Part shown: in pieces, positions 10,680-22,613 of the stretch
Numbering within the stretch: the first letter of the stretch is position 1
Layout of the letters: every line of letters begins with the position of its first letter
Origin: Orychophragmus violaceus
Lineage: Eukaryota > Streptophyta > Magnoliopsida > Brassicales > Brassicaceae
DNA length: 64,000 bases
Reading direction: 5' to 3'
Assembly (NCBI GenBank): GCA_030180135.1
Contig: CM058233.1
Coordinates: forward strand, 60,594,500 to 60,658,499
Notes under the pieces: generated by a model
Databases searched by the model: none
Told to the model about the DNA's origin: nothing
What the model saw: only the letters and a program-made list of their open reading frames with translations
Translations under genes and position numbers: made by a program

Positions 10680-12001
10680 ATACGATGGATCATGTGATTC
10701 TAACTCACAGAGAAGATGGTGTTGTAACCAAGAGGGTCATGTACGCAACATGAGATGTCAAAGATTGTATGGGGAAGAAAATTCCATTGTGCCAAATGTT
10801 GTCGTGGGCGCGTAACTGGCACAACAACAACATCAACTGGTTGCAGGAAACAAAGTGAATGGTCGCGGCCGTACCCTTGCTGATTACAACATATCTGATC
10901 AGTTCTACGTGAACATGTCTGTGATTCGACTGCCAGCATTTCAGAGGCAAGAGTTTTAGCTGAAAATCGATTACTACACTATGGTTGGTCTGCATCAGTT
11001 TCACGGACTCCCTCATGAGCATCTTATGGACCAAATTGAGAGGTTCGAGGACTTGGTCACGAGCATGAAGTACGATGAAGTCTCCAATGCCTAACTATTC
11101 TTCAAGATCTTCCCACACTCTCTTGCTGAGGAAGCAACTTACTGGCTGAAGCAGCTACCACCAGGATCTCTGACAACCTGGGAACATACCAAGAATGCAT
11201 TTCTCTGCAACTTTTATGATGATGTTAGGTCTGTGGAGCTAAGAAAAATGATTTCTACATTCAAGCAAGGTACACAAGAAGCCTTCAATTATGCTTGGAT
11301 CAGATTCAAGGATTACTAAAGAGACTCTCCGCATCATGGATTCATTGAGGTTTTAACTGCTAGGAACCTTCTTCAGAGGAATTGATTGGAGATACCTGAT
11401 GCATCTGGATTCTGCGAGCAATGTGAATTTCAACACAAAGTACCCCAAAGATGTTTATGTGTTCATTGAGAACTTGGCTTATAGCAATAGTACCAAAAAT
11501 GCAGACTTAGAGAGACAGAGGCAAGCTTCAAGCATTGATAGCTGTGAGATTGTTACAAATAGTGATAAGTTGGACTCGATTCACAGTCATCCTTTGGGAA
11601 AGAAATCAGTCCATTTTGCTCCAGAGGTTGAAGTTATTGAAGAGAATGTGAATTACATCAATGGAGCTGGATTTCATCAGAACAGAGGTGCCTTCACAAG
11701 AAATCAAAACTCCTTTGGGTTCACTAATAAGCCAGATTGTTCAAAGCCTTTTAAGAGCGGTGGTTTCATCAAAGATTATTGTAACTCCTCTTACCACTCA
11801 CCACCGGGACCAAACAATGGGATGAAATTGATGATAGAACAAATCATGAAACGAAAGAAAAAGATGACAGTGAACGTCAAAGGGAAAATATACTCCATGT
11901 ATCAAGATCTTAGTGGGAAATTAGAGTCTCTCACAACTCGAGTTTACAGTATGGATGCAAGATTGACTAGAATAGAAGCAATTGCCAAAGGGATGATTTA
12001 G
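10680..12001 (+). pseudogene. Athila-like gag, decayed (element 1)
   Basis: Structural protein of the particle. The recognisable order is RTLADYNISDQFY (about 10870), then the Retrotrans_gag region with LHQFHGLPHEHLMDQIERFE (about 10990), YWLKQLPPGSLTTWE (about 11140) and FKQGTQEAFNYAWIRFKDY (about 11265). An open 200-codon piece at 11399-12001 carries the linker and a coiled-coil-like end (SGKLESLTTRVYSMDARLTR). Stops break the chain near 10957, 11094, 11320 and 11385. It matches the less damaged gag of the element at 45556-53097 region by region. Confidence 0.8.
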
Positions 12002-12544
12002 AATGCATATATCAATGTCATCTTGATTCAAACTGAAGAGGATCTAGATCATGAGCAAGAAATTGGAGCGAAGGCTCTGAAAATTGTGGAAAACCATCGT
12101 GAGTATGAAACATGCATAGCGAGTGTCGATCGACACCCACCCCAGTGTCGTTCGATACCACTTGATTTTCCCTAGTTATCGAGTTTTGACGGACTTGAGT
12201 GATCCAAGATCGACATGGAAATACTACTTTCAGCCCTCAAAATCGATCAACAGCCCCATAACATTGATCGACACACCACTCTTCCAACCGAAACTTTGAG
12301 TTTTCAGGGGTCGAAATCGACTTCGTCGACATACGGAGCTCGATAAGCCTCATCATTGATTGATGCTAATCTGGTGTCGGTCGACACTCACATATGCAAA
12401 TGCCAGAGTCTCCTTCTTAGAAACCAACATCGACCGACAAACATCTGGTGTCGGTCGACGCCGGTCCCAAACGATCCAACAGGCCTACAACATCACCAAA
12501 GAGGGTCTACAACACGAAAATTATATTCCCTAAAGCTCTTATGA
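12002..12544 (+). other. gag-protease linker rich in CGATCGAC-type sites
   Basis: This linker stretch between gag and protease contains many TCGATCGAC-like sites, several decayed: 12124-12160 pair, 12265, 12373, and a 12425-12460 pair spaced 21 bp. The equivalent linker in element 2 encodes repeated SIDTD/SIDRH peptides from the same DNA motif. Here stops are frequent. Confidence 0.6.
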
Positions 12545-12578
12545 AGTCTAAATAGGAGATGGGTAAAGCAAGGTGTAA

Positions 12579-13165
12579 AACACTAATGGATAAGGAGCTG
12601 CTTGAGATTCCACTTGTTGATGCTTTGAGAAATCAGCCTTGTCTGAGAAGGTATACAAAGAAGATGATCCCCAAGATGGAGATATACAAAAAGGGGTGGT
12701 GATGGTCTCCAAACAAGCCAGTGATGTTCTGCATAACAAGATTCTAGAGAATCTTCCAGACCCATGAGTCTTTGTCCTAGACTGTTCCATCTTCAAGGAC
12801 AGCTTTAATAACTCTCTGTGTGATCTGGGATCTGGTGTGAATCTTATGCCATACTCTGCGGCTGTAAGATTAGGACTGATGGATTTTCAGGCAACTAAGA
12901 TCTCCTTGATTTTAGCTGATCGCTCGAAGAGAATTCCACAAGGTGTTCTTGAGGACATCCCTATAAGATTTGGAAACTACTTGATTCCAACATATTTTGT
13001 GGTGCAAAAGTATGATGCTGAACCAGATGACCCTCTGATAATTGGTAGATCCTTCTTGGCTACAACATGAGCAATGATTGATGTGCGGCATGGTCTGATT
13101 GATCTCTATCTAGGAGATAAGCCTATGCAGTTCAAGCTGGACAAGATGAGGAGATCCACCATTTT
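12579..13165 (+). pseudogene. Retropepsin-like aspartic protease of Athila-like element 1
   Basis: A reading from MDKELLEIPLVDALRN (12579) through IYKKGVVMVSKQASDVL reaches CDLGSGVNLMPYSAA, where DLG replaces the usual DTG/DSG of retroviral-type proteases. It continues through LILADRSKRIPQGVLEDIPI and PDDPLIIGRSFLATT and is interrupted by stops near 12766 and 13068. DLG is common in Athila-type proteases (family knowledge). The reading then fades with no reverse transcriptase behind it. Confidence 0.8.
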
Positions 13166-14606
13166 ATGGTCAGACTTTCAGTGTTTAGGTGAAGACTGAG
13201 ATTCCGATTGATGAAGACAAAGTGGTCGATAGCAGAGTAGCAGAGATGGTATTTCAAACTCCATTGACTAGGACATCTTCAGTACATGTAACTGTCCTAA
13301 GCAAAAAGATTAAAACATCACACTTCACACTGCCATAGTCAAGCTAATGACTTAAAACAAGCGCTTGGTGGGAGAAAACCCACTGGTAAGTTTGTTCTAA
13401 CTCTTATTTTCGTTTTAGTTTTACTAAATTTTGTGTTTTCTTTGAGTCTTAAAAAAAAATAGGCAAGAATGGCGACCAGTGTTGGTCGACACCCATGACG
13501 CAGACATGGGCCCTAATCGAGCGTGATCGTCTCATTGGGTCGACAAGAATGCTATCGATCAACATACACTTTTTGTAAGTCGATACCCCAGGCGATCGAG
13601 GCACAATACTTTTTTCTCTATGTTTGGCCTTTGGTTCCTTTATGTTTTGTTTTTTCTTCGTCATGCTTGATACACTGAGGACAGTGTTGTTTAATTCTGG
13701 GGAGGCAGTTACTGACATTTTCTTCGTTTTTCTTAGAGTCAGTTGTATCGGTCCATTTTGAGTCAAACCCTTGTGCAGAAACAGTGATTTTTCGAGGAAT
13801 AACAACATTTACAGGAACTTAAGTGACCACTGGAACGCGCTTGACAAAGATCTGAGACTAATGATAACCCCCACCACGGACCATCCTACCAATGTTACTA
13901 TATCCTTTGGTTATCTGGAGGATCCACTACTGACTTCAACCATAACCTGACTTCAATTCTCTCATCTTGGGGTTTGGTATACACTCATTCAATCCTGAAA
14001 GACTTGTTTGTGTGAGTATGGTTTCCCTCTCTCTTCCCTTCAAAATAAAAAATGAGAAAAAGTCTGAGGATAAGCTAATAGCTTCGAAGTGAAAATGGGA
14101 GTGACAGTAATCATGTTATCTCTTGTGTTTCATAATCATGTTATCTATTTTGTTTCATGAAAACATGTCCAAAGAAACCTGGTAATAAAGGAAGAGCAGC
14201 CGATAGAAAAAATAAAATGATACCCAATGGGGAAAAATCGGTTGCTGAAGTGAAAAAGACAGAGGAAAGGAACCAGAAGTTTTGACAGTCTGTGTGATCA
14301 GGTTCCGATTGAGTAAGAGTCCACGTGTCCTTTAATCGTTATTCCCTCGATGAGACTGCTCTTAATCTAATAAGGGTCAGTATGGTGAATTTAAATTGCT
14401 CACTTGGATTGTGGAGTTGTTTAGGACAGTTGCTAAGTCTGGGAGAAGTACATAGTGGTATGGATTCTGTCAAATAAGTTTTTCATGTGGCTTACTATGG
14501 TGATTTTTGATGTTGTGTTCCTAAGACGAAATGAGTTTCTGAGTTTTCCTTTCATGTCTTTTTTTTGTTTGCTTAAGGGAAAACAAAAACTAATTCTAGG
14601 GGAGTT
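13166..14606 (+). other. 3' noncoding region and polypurine tract of Athila-like element 1
   Basis: No coding potential is supported. It shares conserved words with 50600-51929 of element 2: TCAAGCTAA.GACTTAAAA, GATAAGCTA.TAGCTTCGAAG, and AAAATAAAATGATACCCA followed by TGGGGAAAAA. The CGATCGAC-type sites at 13478-13590 are degenerate. It ends in a purine-rich tract TTCTAGGGGAG just before the LTR at 14607. Confidence 0.75.
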
Positions 14607-15187
14607 GATATATTTCGGTTTTTTATGGGTTTTTAACCATGATATAGATCTTTATTATTGAGTTTTAATGTGTTTTTCTTTTTAGAGACTTTACATGTAT
14701 TTGCATTTTTGGAGTTTAATTAGAGATTTTGGAAGCATTTGGAGAAATTATGCATATCATAGAGATTTCACAGAGTTCACTAGCTACATTAAAAGGTTGC
14801 TCGATCGACGCAAGTTGTCCATCGGTCGATGCGAACCATATCCCAAAATTTTGCGTGTGCTTTTTAGAAGAATTAGAAATCTGCACTTTTACCCAATAGT
14901 TTTCCTTATTTGCAAAAGGCTCAAATCATGTTTACTGACTTTATATTAGGTCTTTTAACCATTGTTTACGCGACCCATTACTTTTATCCCATAGAGATTT
15001 GTAGCAAATATTTTGGGACTGTTCTTTAGAGAATTATAACCCCATTTATTCTTCTATTGATTTCTTTTGTGCTTTTTTATTCATTTATGATTTTTGTTTC
15101 ATTGATTATGTCTAAGTAGTTTGCTAGTTAGGTTTAAGATTTTTTATTAGAGATTTCAGAGATTGTTAGATTGATTGATTAGTTAGG
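14607..15187 (+). repeat. 3' LTR of Athila-like element 1, first part
   Basis: It begins TGATATATTTCGG right after the purine tract, like TGATATATCATGG in element 2. It carries CGATCGACGC and TCGGTCGATG sites at 14802-14830. The sequence is broken at TTAGG (15183-15187) by the inserted solo LTR. Confidence 0.85.
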
Positions 15188-16974
15188 TGTAAAATCCGTC
15201 TCCTGATAAATAAAATATTATTTTCAAAAATAATATTTAAACCAATAGAATTATTTATTTTATTATATAATTTAAAAGATTATTTTTGAAGAATTATAAC
15301 AATGTTGTAATATTTTTATAAAAATAAAATTTTCGAGAGCCGGAGATACGACACAAATCATGAGAGTTAGAACAACATCAAAAGAGAGTAAAATTTGATG
15401 AATTTTTGACCAAACCTCAAGAACGTGCTGGAGAACTAGTGATCAAGAGAAAGTTGAGGAATTTCAAACAGTAAAACAAATGGTGATTTACAAGTATATT
15501 GGAAGTTTAATTGAAATTTTTTAAAAAACTATTAAGGTGGTGTGGCACTAGGGGATTGGAAGACTTGTTTCCCAAGTTTCAATTAAATGGTATTATGGAA
15601 GAGAGGAGTCGTGGCATGGTGAAGGTGAAGAAGAAGTTCTTTGAATTTTTGGATTTGGCATATGATCATATATGTCATCATGGGAACTGAAACAATTCAT
15701 TTATCTTTTTCTCGGGAGACCAACGTGGCCAGCCAAAAAGAAGAAGAAAGAAAATTCATGAATTTGACATTATGTATGTGACAATTAGGTGTCATAATTG
15801 GAGTGGTATAGAATGAGTTCGATGAACTCTCTATACCATGAGGTGAAGGAGGATAATACAATGAACAATGAACATTTCTTTGTTTTTGTTCCATCACATG
15901 GGAATTAAAGATAAAATGAATCTATCACTCTTCCTAGCACACTTGTGTAACACCCGTCCCCTCGATCCCAAGTCAACGACCCTTTTGACTCCACGAGTCA
16001 TAGTCCACAATCGCGAACCAAGTCATAAACAGAGGACCAACACGCAAATAACTGAAAAAGTTTTACTTTATTAAAACAAAAGCCGAGTCTTACAAGGAAA
16101 ACCGAACCAACTGAAATAGCTTAACGAAAACGGAAGAACCGCATAAGTCTCAACGCATAAAAAGAAACAGAAAGAAGAAAAAGAAGAGAAGGAAAATCCC
16201 GCTCCCAAAACGTGACACCACACCGTCCGTCTACCCCTGCAATGCTCCAGGGTTACCTGCAAAACAATCAACGAAGGAGGCCTGAGTAATTGATTTACAC
16301 CAATACCCAGTGAGGGCGGATTCAAGGAATACCGCTATCTCTACTTTATACTAGCACAACATCAAGAAAGAGTCCAAGATTAATAACATCTTGCACCCAC
16401 GCCCGAAGGCACAATCAATACTACACCCACTCGTGCATACACACTCATGAGCCCCTCTCTAGCCCGAAGGCTCACACAACCGGCCCACCCGGTAACTTCC
16501 ACGTCGGCCCGAAGGCACGGTAAACTTGGGGAGGCTCGCCAAGACCTCCCTTCCGACGATACAAGGGTCGCGTACCAAAACTCGTTATACGCGAGCCGCC
16601 AAGAAACACCCTTTCGGGGGACCTAAACAGTTCTAGCAAGCATAGCCTTCATACACAAGCAACAGTTTCGGGTTAAGTGATAACCTATAACTAAGTTCCG
16701 TTTTCTGTTTAAGCGACATCCTAGGTTCTAGGTTTTCATCCATCACATCAACGCAAATCAACAACTAGATCTACTCTACCTACGAAGACACTATTAAGCG
16801 AGGATTCAAATCTAAATACTGCGACAGAATAAGGAAGAGATCACGTTCAGTCCTCACCTTAGTCTAGATCTGGCGAACGGGAAGTAGATCTGGGATTCCT
16901 GCACACAGATCTAGGTTTAGAAGACAGATCTAGAGAAAAGAAGAACAGATCTAGGGTTTTGTCCAACAGATCTG

Positions 16975-17235
16975 GATAAACGACGAAGATGCGGTTCAGA
17001 TCTACCACTCCTATCCATCAAAAGCATAGATCTGACACAGATCTGAGGAAAATAGAGAGATACGGTCCAGATCTACAACTTCTATCCATCAGAAGCATAG
17101 ATCTGGAGCAGATCTGAGCGAGAGAGAGACGGAATGGAAGATACGGTTCAGTTCTACGACTTCTACGGATCAGATCTGATCTAGAAGCATAGATCTGAAG
17201 CAGATCTGGGTTTAGAAGGGAAAAACGGTGCAGAT
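16975..17235. repeat. AGATCT-rich tandem repeat inside the Gypsy LTR
   Basis: Three imperfect units of about 75 bp share GGTNCAGATCTAC, TATCCATCA and AAGCATAGATCTG. The same array occurs in the other LTR at about 31365-31625. It may bind a factor or be a slippage product. Nothing in the sequence decides. Confidence 0.7.
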
Positions 17236-17379
17236 CTGAGAATTCCGGAGATCTCACCTTAAAAACGAGTAGATCGGAGGGCTCTACACTCAAACGAATC
17301 AAGAAGACGGCGACTCGGGGTGCGGGATCGAAAACGGCGGCGTTCGGCGGTCTCCGGCGAAGATTCCGGCGACTCGCGG

Positions 17380-17535
17380 CGGCGGCGGTCGGCGGAGCGG
17401 CGGCGGTCGGCGGAGCGGCGGCGGTCGGGGCTCCGGCGGTCGGCGGCGGCGGTCGGCGGTCGTCGGCGGTCGGCGGTCGTCGGAGGTCGGCGGTCGTCGG
17501 CGGTCGTCGGCGGCTCCGGCTGGTCGGCGATCGTC
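17380..17535. repeat. GGCGGTCGTCGGCGGTC minisatellite in the Gypsy 3' LTR
   Basis: Runs of CGGCGGTCGGCGGTCGTCGG-type repeats, nearly pure C+G with few A/T. The copy number differs from the same array in the other LTR (31760-31885, shorter), so it has changed since insertion or during reverse transcription. The read-through peptide is a PTTADRRRP-type low-complexity chain. Confidence 0.85.
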
Positions 17536-17783
17536 GGCTGGCTCGGGATGCGGGCAGAGCTTCGTTGTCTCGAACTTTGTGCCAAATGAGAGGGGCTGCT
17601 GCTCCTTTTATAGGGGGTGGAGCTAGGGTTTTCCTTTCCCTCGGGTTGGGCCTTGGGCTTCTGGCCCACTCCTCTCTTTTCTTTGGGCTCAAGCAAAGCC
17701 TTAAGGCCCTTTTCCCCTTTTCCTTTGGGCTCAAGTAATTCCTCTTGGGCCTTTTCTTTGGGCCCAAGTTTAGGTATGTTACA

Positions 17784-20126
17784 ATTCTCCCCCACCAATC
17801 TGGAATTCGTCCCCTTATTCGGCTCGGTGAACAACTCTGGATGGCTCACTTTAAACGGCTGCTCGGGTTCCCAGACATCGTCCTGGATTCCGTCTCTCTC
17901 CCAACGAACCAAAACCATCTTGGTTTTCTTCCCGTTGAATTCGGATTCCCGGCGATCCACCACTTGGACCGGCTTACTCGTCACTGACCAATTGCGGTTA
18001 ACATCCGATGGCGGCTTAGGTAGGATTAGTTCCGGTTCACGAACAACCTTCCACAGAACAGACACATGGAACACGTTGTGAAAATCTGACAGCTCCTGAG
18101 GTAACTCTAATCTATACGCCACCGCGCCAACTCTCTCGACAATCACGAATGGTCCCATGTATCTAGGCCTCAACTTTTTCAGCTTGCGGTTGGGATCGTT
18201 GCCCCGGAACGTCCTCATCTTAAGGTACACCGCGTCCCCCACTGCGAACTCTAGATCCTTCCGACGCTTATCTGCATAACTCTTCTGACGGTCATGGGCC
18301 TGCTTTAACCTTTCCTTTAGCAATTCCACCTGCTCTACCGTTTCTTGAACCATCTCCGGCTCCAGGTCACGCCTCTCCCCCACCTCGGTCCAACATAGGG
18401 GGGTTCTGCAAGGTCGACCATATAAAGCCTCATATGGCGACATCCCGATACTCGCGTGGTGGCTGTTGTTGTAGGCGAACTCGACCAAAGGTAGGAACTT
18501 AACCCAGTTCCCTTCCCAATCCAACACACACGCCCGAAGCATATCTTCCAGTGTTTGGATGGTCCGCTCAGACTGTCCATCGGTCTGCGGGTGATAAGAC
18601 GTACTGAGTAGCACCTTCGTGCCCATCGCTTTTTGAAAAGCCTGCCAGAATATAGAAGTAAACTTCGGATCCCTGTCTGACACAATACTGACTGGCGCAC
18701 CGTGCTGCTTTACTATGCACTCCACGTATTTCTGGGCGAGTGTCTCAGTCCCGTCTGTCTTCTTAATCGCGAGGAAGTGTGCGGACTTGGTGAGTCGGTC
18801 CACGATCACCCAAATCGCATCCTTCTTCCCCGTCGTCCTCGGTAGTCCGGTAACGAAGTCCATGGTGACCATATCCCATTTCCATTCTGGTATGGGCAGC
18901 CCTTGCAGTATCCCGCTGGGGACCTTCCTTTCTGCCTTGACCTGCTGGCAGTTCTGGCACTGGGAGATCCACTTCTCCACATCCCTTTTCATACCGCCCC
19001 AATGGTAGTAACGCTTCAGAGTGTAGTACATCTTAATGGTTCCCGGATGAATCGAGAACTGAGACTGGTGCGCTTGCTTCAGGATCTCCTTCCTTAACTC
19101 TTCAACTTGAGGTACACAAATTCGGTTTTTGAACATGATCGTCCCGTTGCTCGCGGTGTGGTACCCGAATACTTGCTTCTCAATCATGGCACGCAAGGTT
19201 CCATCCTCGGGTTGTGCCTCCCTGATCCTTCCCAACAAATCGGCCTGTTCAAACGCTTCAAGCCGGGCGACGCCTTCTTCGACCGTGGTGGCGTACAGCC
19301 GTAGCTCTGCCAAGGCCGTGGACAACTCCTGCACTTCCTTATTTTCCGACACGATGATCTTCCTTCTACTGAGCGCATCAGCTACCTGGTTGGCCTTCCC
19401 AGGGTGGTACTCGATCTCAAGATCATAATCAGCTAGTAGCTCCATCCACCTACGCTGCCTCAGATTCAGCTCCCCTTGGGTGAAGATGTACTTCAAACTC
19501 TTATGGTCCGTGAATATCTGCACCTTCTCTCCGTACAGATAAGCACGCCATATCTTCAAGGCGAAGACCACTGCTGCTAGTTCCAAGTCATGGGTGGGGT
19601 AGTTAACCTCGTGCTTCCTCAACTGCCTTGATGCATAGGCGATCACCTTCCCCTCCTGCATCAAGACACACCCAAGTCCAACTCCAGATGCGTCCGTGTA
19701 GACTACATACGGTATTCCCGGCCGCGGTAGTACTAACACTGGAGTCTGAGTCAACCGTTCCTTTAGTTGCTCAAAGCTCCTGGCACACTTGTCCGTCCAC
19801 TCGAACTTAACGTCCTTACCGGTCAGGATGGTCAGAGGTTTAGCGATGCTGGCGAACCCTTCCACGAACTTCTTGTAGTATCCTGCTAGTCCCAAGAAGC
19901 TGCGAATGTCGGTTGCATTCTTCGGCTTTGTCCACTCGGTGATGGAGGTGATCTTTTCCGGATCCACTGCTACACCGGATGCCGAGATCACGTGGCCAAG
20001 GAATCCAATCTCCCTTTGCCAGAAGCTACACTTACTCAGCTTAGCGAACAACTGCTATTTCCTGAGAGTATCCAGGACTATCCTGAGGTCCCACTCGTGT
20101 TGCTCCTCACTCCTCGAGTAGACCAG
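17784..20126 (-). pseudogene. Gypsy pol, second part: RT end, RNase H, integrase, chromodomain-like end
   Basis: Minus strand. From the Copia border, the tail of the reverse transcriptase (ILVYSRSEEQHEWDL) meets a TAG stop at 20055-20057 where CAG is expected. An open reading follows from 20051: end of RT (FLGHVISASGVAVDPEKI), RNase H (YVVYTDASGVGLGCVLMQ, TDHKSLKYIF), integrase zinc finger (HPGTIKMYYTLKRYYHW...CQNCQQVKAE) and integrase core (MDFVTGLPR, WVIVDRLTKSAHFLA, VSDRDPKFTS, STSYHPQTDGQSERTIQTLE). The C-terminal module is chromodomain-like (KMVLVRWERDGIQDDVWEPE). No stop separates it from the LTR: the frame stays open through the purine tract into the LTR to 17259. It would provide cDNA synthesis and chromatin-guided integration, but is inactive because of the stop and the Copia insertion. 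Confidence 0.93.
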
Positions 20127-20131
20127 GATAT

Positions 20132-20818
20132 TGTTGGGAATGTCCTGAAATCTACTGTACTATCTCTAGAAAGTATGATAAATGTCGAGATCAGACATAA
20201 GTCATAAATACTGGGTGATCATGATGGCTTGCTAGAGTCCGCTCTTGATCTATAAGTTTAGGACTTATTACCAGTATTGTATGATCCCAAAGGGTCACAC
20301 ACCATAGCTAACGGGAAAGTTAAGATGGAATTAATACGGTAAGATGCTAAGGCATTTACTGTATTTGTACAGAGAGTTGGGCAGACAACAAATGGGCTTT
20401 TGTCTGATTTGTGTCTTGGGCCCAAAAGACTAATGAGCCATTAGTTTAATTAATTAATTAAATTTGGGCCCATTAGTGAAATAAGATTGCAACAAGGGTT
20501 GAAAAACCCTAGCATTCTTTTTGGTCTGCGATTTTTGGAGCTTGTGGCCGCGGCTCTCTCTCCTCCCAATCGTCTCTCTCTCTGTCTTGATTCCATCCGG
20601 TCTAGCAGCCATCCCCTGCTTGTAAGAGTGTGGATACCAAGGAGGAACAGGTATTCATCTGTTCTAATCTGATCTTGTCATTACCACCAATCATTCCGCT
20701 GCAAAGGTAAAGATCAGGTTTGTTTTATGATTCGATTACAAGAACCTAGATCTGTTTAAGATTATGTGCTAGGTTGCAATCTGAGAATTGAACCATGGAA
20801 AAAACGCATAATCTATCA
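20132..20818 (+). repeat. 5' LTR of Copia element 1
   Basis: TGTTGGGAATGTCC...ATCTATCA, 687 bp. It includes a 14-nt segment around GGTTGAAAAACCCTA missing from the 3' LTR. Confidence 0.95.
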
Positions 20819-20819
20819 G

Positions 20820-20834
20820 TGGTATCAGAGCCAG
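20820..20834 (+). other. Primer binding site of Copia element 1 (initiator tRNA-Met)
   Basis: TGGTATCAGAGCCAG begins one base after the LTR end. Confidence 0.95.
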
Positions 20835-22613
20835 GTTTCATTAGATTCTTGTAATTTGGATCAAATTATGGAGTTTATTGGTTTAAAGAATCGATTAAAA
20901 GATGAAAATTGATTAAAGCTAAATAAACCCTAATCGGCTACTTGCAATTGGTCTCGGATCATGCAATGAATTGTAGCCGATGATGGCTTGTATCACAAGC
21001 AAGTGAGTTGCCGTGTTTTGTTTGTGATCGAGAGCCGTAATGCATGATCGCTTATGGTCTCGGCCGTATTGCCCTAATTATGCCGATCGCTTGTGATCGC
21101 ATGTGATCGTGTGATACGATCGGATTGTTGTCGCATTTGATGCGTAATGGGCCAAGTGATCGTGTGAGATCGATCATGGATTCAAGCCGAGCATGATCAT
21201 GGCATGTGATGCATGAGATCGTGTGATCGATTGCCCTAAGCCGAGATCGATCAATCCGATCGTGAGGCAAGGGATCGAGCGATCGTGACCGTGATGATCA
21301 CATGGGCCGTGATGCGTGATCGGTATGTGATGCATGTGCCGTGATGCCGAGAGCCGTGCGTGATCGTGTGTTGCGATGATCGATCGTTTGCGATCGTGAG
21401 CAACCGCAAGGTCTCGGATGGATCATGGGCCACAAATTGCGTTAATGGGCCGAGTTGGATCATGGATCCGATCGTTTGGCCCGTTAAATTTTACGTCCCG
21501 CGAATAGTCAATCGGTTAAACCGAGCTTCGCGGTTCGTTGCCCAAAACCACACCGATTAAACCGGTCCATTTAATTGGAGGTTAATTGTGTGTTTAAAAC
21601 CTTAAACCGCAAGTTAGGTTAAAATTGGCTAAAACACTAGGTGTTTCTTCCCGGTTTTGGATTTAACTGAACCGATCCAATTTAATTGGTGGTTCAAGCG
21701 GTTAACCCAAATCGCGGTTTGCTGGAAATTATTTAATATATGGTATTATTTAATTTCTGGTTAAACCGGATTGAAATTCAAAATTGAATTTTAACCTAAA
21801 CCGAAGGCTGGTCTAAGTTTGATTTGGTTGGACCAAATAATTTAGAGCTGGTCTGGTTTAGTAAATAACCGATGGTTTTGATAGTTAATTTGGTCTTGGA
21901 CCAGAATTAATAAACCGACTCGGTTATGTCAAATTATTGGGCCAACTGGAATTCTATGGTCTTGGGCCAAGAATTGGGCCTATAATTTGTGACCCAACCC
22001 AAAATATTAATAAAATATTAAATTAGAAATTTCTACTTTTAGAATGTTTCTAAATTTAGAAAGTTTCTAAAACAAGTAAGTTTCCCAAAATAGTAATCTT
22101 CTATTTTTGGAAATAAAACTTAAAATCCTCAAAACCAATATCAAGCTTGGATGTCTTTCCAATCTTGTCAGCTACTTAACGCTTATTCGATTACAGATAT
22201 GGCTTACAGTGTGAGGTGTCTGTTTTCGCGTAAGTAAAGTAGTATATAGTCACTAATTTCATTGGGAGTCCCAGACTTTAGTGATTATTTGGCTGTAAGA
22301 GATTGGTTTCCTTGACTGGGCCATCGGGAGTCCCGGGCCTTGAGACATCTGGTGTTTTGGGCCTTGGGCCCAATTCACAACCGAGAGTTATTGGTTATAA
22401 CTAGCTGTGTGTATGCTTACCAAGTAAAGCTATTTCTGGGTGACGGCCAATGGCCCACTTTGGATTTAGCTGAACATGGGTCTCGGAATCATTGCATTCT
22501 TATGAGGTTAAACAAAGAAATTTTGAATGCAATGCGAGTTTTCTTATAAGTTATTAAGATTACTCTTTTATGAACTAAATAACTAAAACTCTATTTATCT
22601 CTAAATTTCAGCT
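20835..22613 (+). other. Long leader of Copia element 1, GATCG-rich
   Basis: A noncoding leader of about 1.8 kb between primer site and gag. Its 20960-21470 part is a low-complexity mix of GATCG, TGATCGTG and CGATCAT words. The 21480-22000 part is full of GGTTTAACCGG/AACCGA words. No gene is supported here. In the related minus-strand Copia the leader carries the paired CGATCGAC sites instead. Confidence 0.7.

Larger units (their letters stand above)
15946..17783 (-). repeat. 3' LTR of the Gypsy element
   Basis: TGTAACACCC...ATGTTACA, 1,838 bp as seen on the plus strand. It holds an AGATCT-rich imperfect tandem repeat, a GC-rich minisatellite, and a TATAAAAGG-type box (revcomp of CCTTTTATAGG near 17606-17616) that would fit the promoter. 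Confidence 0.95.

Noticed and set aside
16071..16325. Identical 84-codon frames at 16071-16325 and 30453-30707
   Set aside because: They are the same LTR segment in both Gypsy LTRs, so identity reflects LTR duplication, not a conserved gene pair.
17018..17767. Proline/arginine-rich open frames in the Gypsy LTRs (also 31471-32130)
   Set aside because: They come from the LTR minisatellite and are present because the LTR is duplicated. No start context or known domain. Treated as LTR sequence.
20960..21470. Centromeric or satellite array
   Set aside because: GATCG words are dense but there is no constant monomer length, and the region lies inside a bounded Copia leader.
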